The translations under genes and the position numbers were made by a program. Positions 23,901 through 32,600 of a stretch of 64,000 nucleotides of DNA are shown in pieces. Position 1 is the stretch's first letter, and every line of letters begins with the position of its first letter. The DNA is from Bugula neritina. Its lineage: Eukaryota; Bryozoa; Gymnolaemata; Cheilostomatida; Bugulidae. A model generated the notes under the pieces. It ran no database searches, was not told the origin of the DNA, and saw only the letters and a list, made by a program, of their open reading frames with translations. The stretch lies in the NCBI GenBank assembly GCA_964035545.1, contig OZ037773.1, positions 10,542,251 to 10,606,250 on the forward strand. The letters run 5' to 3'.

Positions 23901-24615
23901 GCCGCAGTCTTTCAGCATACAATGACCTTTAGCTGACCAGAACTTGCATGGAGCTTGTAAGTCGACCTAAAAGAGAAGTGATGTCATATCCTGAGATAAA
24001 AGTGATGTCATATCCTGAAACAGAAGTGATGTCATATCCTGAGACAGGAGATGTACAATTTAGTGTGTCTGTATACTCACATGGTAGTATTTGAAGTAAT
24101 CTTTCTCAAGCACTGTTACTAGCTTCTGGTGAATATGATTATTGTTGAACTCATCTACACTTTCTACTGTGCATGAGCAGTCGCCGATCTCTCCACCAAG
24201 CTACAATGCCGTCAGCAAATTATTATGATGAAAATAAAACTAACATTGAACTGTAGATAGACATTAACAGAAGTAGTAGGGAGTGTTGGGAGGAAGTCTC
24301 ACAACTCAGTTGTGAATACTGACAGTTAGTAAATAGATCACATGACCTTTCCATATGCCAAAAAACTGCAGAAGGGAATTACATGTATGTAAACTACAGG
24401 CTTAACACCAGGGAGTGTTTTACTCACAAACGTCAGGCACGCAGAGATGGCTGAAGGTCACACAGGCATGTATTAGAAGACAAACTAACCTTACAAAAAC
24501 ACGAACTTTCTCCGGTATTTGTGCTCTTAAGAAATTCAGCACCGAGTGCGGGGCTGATGAGCTGGCAGGTGGCGATTCCACCAATAATCAAAGCAACTGA
24601 AATAGTTTTCCTCAT
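17996..24615 (-). CDS. ERO1: ER oxidoreductin 1 (thiol oxidase), 468 aa
   Basis: Thirteen exons, minus strand: 24615-24490, 24200-24081, 23966-23883, 22957-22800, 22392-22319, 21899-21773, 21570-21536, 20332-20237, 19723-19554, 18992-18916, 18565-18418, 18298-18159, 18047-17996. Phases all agree; 468 aa matches vertebrate ERO1A. ERO1 is an FAD enzyme of the ER lumen that re-oxidises PDI and passes electrons to O2, giving H2O2. A signal peptide ([15 protein letters not shown]...) is followed by [13 protein letters not shown]. The outer shuttle pair is Cys98/Cys103 in HCMLKDC, with Cys108 next. A cysteine in NSGCGAAD may be the regulatory one. FAD-region landmarks include [13 protein letters not shown] and [15 protein letters not shown]. 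The inner pair is CVGC at 392-395, followed by KCKLWGKLQ and LFNAFGR. Exon 7 is only 35 nt and weakly conserved, but the aligned length to human is exact. In-frame upstream ATGs exist; I chose the one starting the signal peptide. Confidence 0.95.
18570..18940. repeat. Junction-derived 36-38-bp array in ERO1 intron 10
   Basis: About nine intronic copies of the end of exon 10 (up to 26 exonic bases, including GATATCACAGCTACTAGATA on the minus strand) plus flanking intron. The nearest copy also keeps the CGTGAGTGT donor; distal copies have lost it. Confidence 0.92.
19100..19121. repeat. Homopolymer of 22 C
   Basis: Uninterrupted C run inside ERO1 intron 9, followed by GGG; the minus strand is poly-G. 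Confidence 0.9.
19144..19400. repeat. 21-bp G-rich minisatellite in ERO1 intron 9
   Basis: Twelve copies of ATTAGACACTCAGAGGGGAG plus one base. The plus strand has a GAGGGGAGG block in each unit. The open frames in it are artefacts of the repeat. Confidence 0.9.
19452..19542. repeat. ~50-bp duplication in ERO1 intron 9
   Basis: Two copies sharing GGAGGGGGTGGTG, ACACTCCTGG and ATCTGATGAGAG. Confidence 0.75.
19721..20218. repeat. 22-bp acceptor-like array in ERO1 intron 8
   Basis: About 22 copies of CACCTAGGATATAGTATAGT plus two bases. On the minus strand each copy reads ATATCCTAG|GTGA, like the real exon 9 acceptor and its first four bases. Confidence 0.9.
20643..20725. repeat. Near-perfect 38-bp palindrome
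   Basis: Arms 20643-20680 and 20688-20725 are reverse complements with one mismatch around a 7-base spacer. They are built from repeated GAGTCGTACTAGT. The palindrome lies in ERO1 intron 7. Confidence 0.9.
20741..20870. repeat. 18-bp inverted repeat with 94-bp spacer
   Basis: AAGTCCTAAGCTGTTAGT (20741-20758) and its complement with one mismatch (20853-20870), directly beside the palindrome in ERO1 intron 7. Confidence 0.75.
20965..21205. repeat. ~37-bp minisatellite in ERO1 intron 7
   Basis: About seven copies containing AGTAGCAGGGTTATATTAGT and GGAGTGGATAGTACT. Confidence 0.85.
21578..21765. repeat. Degenerate repeat in ERO1 intron 6
   Basis: CAGTATATATACAGTAT-type units and GGCAGGAGTGGATACAGTAT units fill the intron. 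Confidence 0.8.
21930..22312. repeat. ~34-bp minisatellite in ERO1 intron 5
   Basis: About eleven copies of a unit containing TCTACAAGTTCTATAGAATA. Confidence 0.9.
22503..22812. repeat. 28-bp splice-donor array in ERO1 intron 4
   Basis: Minus strand: eleven copies, including the real one, of AGACTATCAG|GTGAGACAG. The first ten bases repeat the exon 4 end. Confidence 0.93.
22968..23378. repeat. 32-bp minisatellite in ERO1 intron 3
   Basis: About thirteen copies of a unit containing CTGTGTGTCAGTTGTATAGT and GACAACCTTG. Confidence 0.9.
23636..23892. repeat. 26-bp splice-donor array in ERO1 intron 3
   Basis: Minus strand: ten copies, including the real one, of ATGTTCAGAG|GTGAGTC. The exonic half encodes the Cys-Ser-Glu end of exon 3. 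Confidence 0.93.
23968..24054. repeat. ~25-bp triplication in ERO1 intron 2
   Basis: Three copies of GTGATGTCATATCCTGA. Each holds TGATGTCA, one base from the CRE/ATF palindrome. The intron is only about 114 bases long. Confidence 0.8.
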
Positions 24616-26731
24616 TGATTCTTCATTCGCGAAAACCATAAGACTTAATTTCTGAATAAATTTAATATCAATATTAGTTGCACAGGTAGGCTTAGAGTAC
24701 ATAAGCCAAATTTTAGCAAAAGAAACATTTGTTACCATAGCTTCAGCACAATAAATCTGTAAAATGTATTAGTAAACTTAGTAAATAATACTACACAAAA
24801 CTTGACACTAACTGGTAAAACCTAGTTTACCTATTTTAATTTCAACATTGTCTCTTGGAAACTGTTTTACCGAGCAACTTAAAATAGCCAGCCTAATTTA
24901 ACTTACAAAATGAAATTCAAATTGATTAACAAGCAACCACAATGACAATCAGCAACTACATAGTGATAGTACTAGTACATAAACTTATATCATAATCATA
25001 TCAAATTATCATGAAGACTTGGCCATTCACTAGTCATGCTTTACTTTTACTCACAGACATACTACTACTTAGTTATACTGGATCAACATGATACTGAGCC
25101 TGATACAGTATGAGTAACACTATCAGTATGACTATCACTATGACTATCAATATGAATATGAGTATGACTATCAGTATCACTATGAGTATGACTATCACTA
25201 TCACTATGAGTATGAGTGTGAGCATGTACTGGTAGCATGTGAATAATCTAAATATTTCAGATACTAATAATGATAGTAATACAGCGCACATTACTTGAGT
25301 TTAAAAAAATATAGTCAGGCAGAATCTTAATTCGCTTGTTGACACTAATTACTTATTAGTATATATCGTGTATGATCACTATCACGTTTACTAGAGTTTT
25401 AGTTTATATACCTATTTTTGTTTGGGCGAATTATGTTGAATACCGGACACATTCGCGCTTCTAGCACAAGCATTCTAAATTATAACTATTAAAGGCGTAA
25501 TTTTTATTTAATTAACATTTTAGTTTAAAATTAAATTAAATTTAATTATTAAATAATAAATTTACAAATATTTAATTTTATTGCAATTAAAAAATATGTT
25601 TTATTGCTCAGCGAACTAATATTATTAGAAATCGAAACTAATACACGTGTAACTCAAAGAAATATCTAATACACAATATTGAAAAGTCGTGATTGAAGAC
25701 TTTGTAGATAAAACATCGTACTCGACCGAAATATTGCCGTATAAATAATGCAGTTTTTCAGTCTAAAATTCTGGTCCCGTATACACGCCTTGACCTTTGG
25801 GTTCAGACGAATTGCATTCAACTTCTGCTAAAACTAAAAGTGAATCACTATAACTAATAACTGTCACTATGGCTGTGAGTGAGTATGTGTCATCTCGAGG
25901 GTCTGTAAGGTATATAACTAACATTTCACTAATCAGTACAATTAGTATACAACATTTTAATCGGTATGTGAGAGTATTGGTAGTATATTTACTCAAATGT
26001 GTAAGTAAATATTAATTTGCAATTAGAATTTAGAAATAAAAAGCAATAATCATAATGATAGTGAGGGGTAGTGTATGCTCCCCATGTTAAAGCTGCTGAG
26101 GGTCATCACTGTTGAGGACTCAGGCTTTGATGCAGTTGCTGAGGCTACATGAGTTGATGAGAAGGTAAACCTTTGTATAAAAGAAATAAAAGACATTATC
26201 ATTATGGTGATTATGAAACAGTTTATAATAATAATTATAAATAGGTACTGGTTGGGTTGAGTTTGAAGTAAAAATGAGCAGAGAAAATTATTTGAATGTA
26301 AAAGGGAGAGAATTGCACTAAGAATCTAAATTGGGGGTAAAAGAAGCGCAGGTGGATAGAGGTGCAAGTGGGAGAGCAGTTATGCTGCATATAATCGTGA
26401 CGCTGATGCAACCATTAATGTTACTATGGCTACCATAAATACAAATAGATTACTTGTGGAAACTGATGGCATAATAATTAACTTCCCTTGTGTTTGAAGC
26501 TATCATCCATGTTAAAAGTTTTAGCCATGGTCAATAAAAGATCATCAATTATTTTCATTTATTGATTTTATCTTGTAGTCATAAAAGAAATTGGGATTCA
26601 TCTACACCCTTGGGAATGCCATCATATGAATATTTATGGCGCATTGGGGATTTCTCTTCTATGATATTGCAAACATCAGTTTCACCTCAGAGTAGCTCCT
26701 GAGTGCCAGTTTAGTGGTTTGTTGTGTGACG
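24616..26731. other. Head-to-head intergenic region between ERO1 and the Ly6 gene
   Basis: Contains both promoters but no recognisable TATA box or ER-stress element. A degenerate ACTATCACTATG repeat lies at 25085-25225, and 25490-25620 is very AT-rich. An ATG-to-donor stretch at 25869-25909 was seen but has no continuation. Confidence 0.5.
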
Positions 26732-28938
26732 ATGGTGACTGGTATATCTCATCTCCTACTCCTAGGTAAGTTATTATAAACTTACTCATAGGTAAGTTAT
26801 TATACACTTACTCTTAGGTAAGTTATTATAAACTTACTCCTAGGTAAGTTATTATACACTTACTCTTAGGTAAGTTATTATACACCTACTCCTAGGTAAG
26901 TTATTATAAACTTACTCATAGGTAAGTTATTATACACTTACTCTTAGGTAAGTTATTATAAACTTACTCATAGGTAAGTTATTATACACTTACTCTTAGG
27001 TAAGTTATTATACACTTACTCCTAGGTAAGTTATTATACACTTACTCCTAGGTAAGATATTATATACTTACTCGTAGGTAAGTAGTTGGAGTTGTGTCAA
27101 CCTAGCCTGAGTTATGTTAGCAGCAATGTATGACGAAACAGAAGTTGTGTTACCAGAGTTTGTAGCCTAGCAGAGTTGTGTTCTCAGCTGTGAATAACCT
27201 AGTTGGAGTTTTATTGCCACTATTTGGTAGGTTTGCTGTTTCCTGGGCCCGTGCAGCTGCTCAAGTGTTATACGTGTGACAGCAGAGACAACAGTAGATG
27301 TCTAGACAGTTATATTCCGTACTCTTTTCACAAAGAGTCATGTCCGGTTGATCCTCATCAACATGTTGGCTGTTCCAAGAAGAAACAGAGTCTGCGGGTG
27401 TCTGGTATTCATACTTCTACAGGTATTCATATTCTACAGGTATTCATAGTCTACAGGTATTCATACTTCTACAGGTATTCATACTCTACAGGTATTCATA
27501 TTCTACAGGTATTCATATTCTACAGGTATTCATACTTCTACAGGTATTCATACTCTACAGGTATTCATATTCTAGAGGTATTCATATTCTACAGGTATTC
27601 ATATTCTACAGGTATTCATATTCTACAGGTATTCATACTCTACAGGTATTCATATTCTACAGGTATTCATATTCTACAGGTATTCATATTCTACAGGTAT
27701 TCATATTCTACAGGTATTCATATTCTACAGGTATGCATGTTCTACAGGTATTCATATTCTACAGGTATTCATATTCTACAGGTATTCATATTCTACAGGT
27801 ATTCATACTCTACAGGTATTCATACTCTACAGGTATTCATATTCTACAGGTATTATATAATGTTGTAGTTTGGCGAGGTTGTAATTGGGTGTACAACAAC
27901 AGCCACTGTCTGCATGGAGATAGACTTAGAGAGGAAGTAGAACAGGATTCTGGGACAGTGGCTACCATCTTCACATGGACATGTTCTTGTACATCAGCTG
28001 ACTATTGTAATGGTTCAGCTACCAGCTCCGTGATGTTACTTCCTCTGATAGCAGGTGTTTATATACCGTATGCTGCGTATATATTACTATTATACTTTGT
28101 GTAATATATTACTAGTATACTCTGTGTAATATATTACTAGTATACTCTGTGTAATATATTACTAGTATACTGTATATATTACTAGTAAACTGTATATATT
28201 ACTAGTATACTGTATATATTACTAGTATACTGTATATATTACTAGTATACTGTGTATATTACTAGTATACTGTATATATTACTAGTATACTGTATATATT
28301 ACTAGTATACTCTGTGTAATATATTACTAGTATACTGTATATATTACTAGTATACTCTGTGTAATATATTACTAGTATACTGTATATATTACTAGTATAC
28401 TGTATATATTACTAGTATACTCTGTGTAATATATTACTAGTATACTGTATATATTACTAGTATACTGTATATATTACTAGTATACTGTGTATATTACTAG
28501 TATACTGTGTATATTACTAGTATACTGTGTATATTACTAGTATACTGTATATATTACTAGTATACTCTGTGTAATATATTACTAGTATACTGTATATATT
28601 ACTAGTATACTGTATATATTACTAGTGTACTGTATATATTACTAGTGTACTGTATATATTACTAGTATACTGGATATATTACTAGTATACTGTGTATATT
28701 ACTAGTATACTGTATATATTACTAGTATACTGTATATATTACTAGTATACTGTATATATTACTACTGTACTGTATATATTACTAGTATACTGGATATATT
28801 ACTAGTATACTGTGTATATTACTAGTATACTGTATATATTACTAGTATACTGTATATATTACTAGTATACTGTATATATTACTACTGTACTGTGTATTTG
28901 CAGGAATCTGGGTGACTAATATGCTGTTTGGAATATAA
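26732..28938 (+). CDS. Ly6/uPAR (three-finger) GPI-anchored protein, quiver-like
   Basis: Four exons: 26732-26765, 27231-27404, 27869-28054, 28904-28938; every junction is phase 1; 142 aa. The N-terminal signal peptide (MVTGISHLLLLGLLFPGP) is itself split by intron 1 and leads into LLKCYTCDS, the usual first strand of a Ly6 domain. Cysteines follow the three-finger order: CYTC, RC, ESC, VGC, then RGCNW, SHC, and TCSC...DYCN at the end. After NGS comes a hydrophobic C-terminus (VMLLPLIAGIWVTNMLFGI), as expected for GPI attachment. The layout and the RGC(N/G)W block resemble the quiver/sleepless and Boudin group, which modulates channels or septate junctions; which role applies here is unknown. 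If intron 2 is retained, the exon 2 frame stays open through the whole repeat and ends at the TAG of the acceptor. Confidence 0.87.
26753..27083. repeat. 26-bp splice-donor array in Ly6 intron 1
   Basis: Thirteen copies, including the real donor, of TACTCCTAG|GTAAGTTATTA. Nine bases are exonic. Confidence 0.93.
27405..27850. repeat. 17-bp GT...AG array forming Ly6 intron 2
   Basis: About 25 units of GTATTCATATTCTACAG, some 18-19 bases. Every unit starts with GT and ends with a pyrimidine-rich TTCTACAG. All three plus frames are open. Confidence 0.93.
28080..28893. repeat. ~20-bp minisatellite in Ly6 intron 3
   Basis: About 40 copies of TATATTACTAGTATACTG variants, interspersed with CTGTGTAA versions; higher-order blocks are visible. 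Confidence 0.92.
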
Positions 28939-29686
28939 TTTGGCACACACAAACCTCTGGAATTATAAATGATGTCACGAATATATTTATTCATCACAGG
29001 ACATGTTATACAGTTGAATGATAGAGATACAGTGATTTCAGTTCACTAGAGACATTAGCCATCTAACTGAAAGTTACATAATGCTTTCTCTGCTAGCTTT
29101 TGCAGTAATAATGCTATAATATAACATAATTTTAAATTAATTTTTTAAGAATTTACAGAAAAGCCAGTATCCTTTTCTCTTATAAAGACTTTCATTTCTT
29201 GATTCTCTTTTATTGTTAAAACAACATTTCTTGGAGCTTCTATTTTCTATTGAGTGTAATTTATTAATAAAATTACTGAAAGCCAAGCCTGTGGTATGTA
29301 GGCTGTAGCCTGGGGTGTCTGTTGAATACCAACTGTGTGTGTGAAGACTAGTGAGGTTCCCAGGGTTTGTGTCCCTTCTTGCATGAGGAATTTGAAGGGG
29401 AATACTTGGTTGGGAATAAGACAGATGTGCAAGTCCTTGTCCCTCATTCTTCTCAAGTATTTCTAAAATAATGACTTTTTACGGTACAAAACTAGCTTTT
29501 ACGACTCAGCCATGCTTATATTTTGACCTTGAAAATGTGTTTTATTGTATGATTGTAAAATTTATCTTGACATTAAAATTGGACTTCTGACAAAAAAGAT
29601 AAGCCATTGTCATATAAAACTCATTGGAATCACCAAAACACCTCAGAAACTGTTTTGTCTGCATCTTCGAAAGTTCTTCTTTTAAA
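28939..29686. other. Intergenic region between Ly6 gene and phospholipase B
   Basis: Probable Ly6 3' UTR with AATAAA at 29266-29271, and the phospholipase B promoter. Nothing else recognised. Confidence 0.5.
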
Positions 29687-32600
29687 ATGGCAGCTTTTTT
29701 CAAACTTATTTTCATATCCATGGCTTTGGTCACCTTTTCTGGTAAGTGTTATCTTCTCCTGTTAAACTATCCTCTCTCTCGTATCTACATTGAACAACTG
29801 TAATGTAATAATGGGAAATTCCTTTACTATTTATGAAGTTGTTTGCCCACTCAATTTTTTTTCCAGGTACAGATGGCCGGCCCACTAGCTCCTCACTCCA
29901 CGGCTCCTTCAAGCGTTACGTCACATTACTAAAGAAGATCAACGACTCTCCCGCTCTCAGAGCAGAGTGGAGCAAGCATGTTCAAACCATTCGGGAAGAA
30001 CCTGTATGTAACTTATGAGTTTAAATCCAACTTGCAAAATAAAAAATCATTTGTGTAGATTTACAGTCTATTATTATTTAAAGTTTCCAACTCAAGTTAC
30101 CTGTAGTAGTTTGTTAGGGTACAACACAGCAATGTGTATAGTAGGTCTGCTTTAAACTCTTATCTTATTGTGTCATAAAACTTGCCTGTTGGATTATAGT
30201 AATAGTGTAATTCTTCATAAGATAGCAGCACTTTGTTGGTAACTGCAGCTTTTTTATCCTGAAACTGGGAATTTTAGTTACTAAAGTATATTACACGTAC
30301 AGTGACCTAGTATATTGCTACTTACAGTATATTGCTACTTACAGTATATTGCTACTTACAGTATATTACTACTTACAGTATATTGCTACTTACTGTATAT
30401 TGCTACTTACAGTATATTACTACTTACAGTATATTGCTACTTACAGTATATTGCTACTTACAGTATATTGTTACTTACAGTATATTACTACTTACTGTAT
30501 ATTGCTACTTACAGTATATTACTACTTACAGTCTATTACTACTTACTGTATATTGCTACTTACAGTATATTGCTACTTACAGTATATTGCTACTTACAGT
30601 ATAATACTACTTACAGTATATTGCTACTTACAGTATATTGCTACTTACAGTATATTGCTACTTACAGTATATTGCTACTTACAGTCTATTGCTACTTACA
30701 GTATATTGCTACTTACTGTATATTGCTACTTACAGTATATTACTACTTACAGTATATTGCTACTTACAGTATATTGCTACTTACTGTATGTCTGTTTATG
30801 TAGGCTTTGCACGACTTTCAAGAGAATGGAAAAAAATTTGCTCTGAGTTGTGAAAATGCTGGGCGTTCACCCTCAAGGCCAACATCAGGTCAGACTTCTG
30901 TATTACTTTGAGTATGAATTATATTACTTCAAGTATGAATTATATTACTTCAAGTATGAATTATATTACTTCAAGTATGAATTATATTACTTAGTCTGGT
31001 TTCTGTAGTTCATAGACTGAGAGCAGGAGATATTGATGTGGTGGCTGCCATGGGAGACTCCCTCACTGCTGGTAACGGAGCCTTAGCCTCGACTATCTTC
31101 GGTTGTCTCACAGAATATAGGGGGCGCTCTTGGAGGTATCCACCCTACTAGTGACTAGTGACTATATACTATGTACAGTGTAGTACTGCTATACATTACA
31201 CTGTATGTTTATATATTTCTTCAAGGGATAATGTAGCATAATTTGTTTTATTTGACTGTTACAGTATAGGAGGGGACCTAAGCTATGAACAAGGGGTTAC
31301 CACCCTCCCCAGTAAGTTATCCACCCCCTTATTTAAGACGTGTCCGGTATTTAAACACTTGTTGCTATGTCACCACTGTTGCTATGTAAACACTGTTGCT
31401 ATGTAAACACATGCTGTTGCTATGTAAACAGCTGTTGCTATGTAAACACTGTTCCTATGTAAACACATGCTGTTGCTATGTAAACAGTTGTTGCTATGTA
31501 AACGCTGTTGCTATGTAAACACATGCTGTTGCTGTGTGCTGCAGATATCCTGAGAAACTTTAATCCAGCGATCAAGGGATTCTCAGTGGGACGTGGAGAC
31601 GAGAATTCCTCTGGTGCCAAGATGAATGTAGCTGTTGCTGGTGCTATTGCGCAGTGCGTGTTACACTAGTATAGTATAGTATAGTATACAGAGTACTTAG
31701 TATATATAGAGTATAATATACAGAGTACTCAGTATATATAGAGTATAGTATACAGAGTACTTAGTATATACAGAGTATATATAGAGTACTTACAATATAC
31801 AGAGTGACTGTGTTTACAGAGACATGCCCACTCAAGCCATAGAGCTGGTGAAGCGTCTTCATGATGATTCTGGCGTTGACTTCAACAATGACTGGAAGAT
31901 GGTGACTCTGTTTATTGGAGGGAATAATCTGTGTGACTATTGCAATGACTATGTGAGCTGTATTACCTCTTGTGATTGGTTGATAGATTGCATGCTGTCA
32001 TGTGATTGGTTGATGGTTTGCGTGCTGTCACGTGATTGGTGCATCAATCTTGTGATAGTAAAATGTGTTTTATTGGTCACATTTCCCTAGAACGCCCACT
32101 CAGCCGAGACCATGATAGCTAATGTGAAGGCAGCTGTGGACTATCTCTTCGACAACTTGCCGAGGACATTCGTGAACCTGGTGGAGATCTTTGATATCGC
32201 TCCTGTGGCTAACCTCGGCAACGGGTTCATCTGCGGCCTCGTTCACAAGTATGTGAGTCAACATGTGTGACATGTTTACTCAGTACTGTGACATGTTTAC
32301 TCAGTACTGTGTGACATGTTTACTCAGTGCTGTGTGTGACATGTTTACTCAGTGCTGTGACATGTTTACTCAGTACTGTGACATGTTTACTCAGTACTGT
32401 GTGACATGTTTACTCAGTGCTGTGTGACATGTTTACTCAGTACTGTGTGACATGTTTACTCAGTGCTGTGTGACATGTTTACTCAGTGCTGTGACATGTT
32501 TACTCAGTACTGTGTGTGACATGTTTACTCAGTACTGTGTGACATGTTTACTCAGTACTGTGTGTGACATGTTTACTCAGTACTGTGTGTGACATGTTTA

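Noticed and set aside
25869-25909. ATG-to-donor stretch reading MAVSEYVSSRGSV
   Set aside because: The plausible following acceptors lead straight to stops.
27203-27868. 221-codon frame containing the Ly6 exon 2
   Set aside because: As a gene model it ends in repeat; the cysteine pattern is completed only by splicing to 27869. It is kept as a possible retained-intron product in the findings.
30315-30846. Three overlapping Tyr/Leu-rich frames
   Set aside because: Products of the 17-bp array in PLB1 intron 2.
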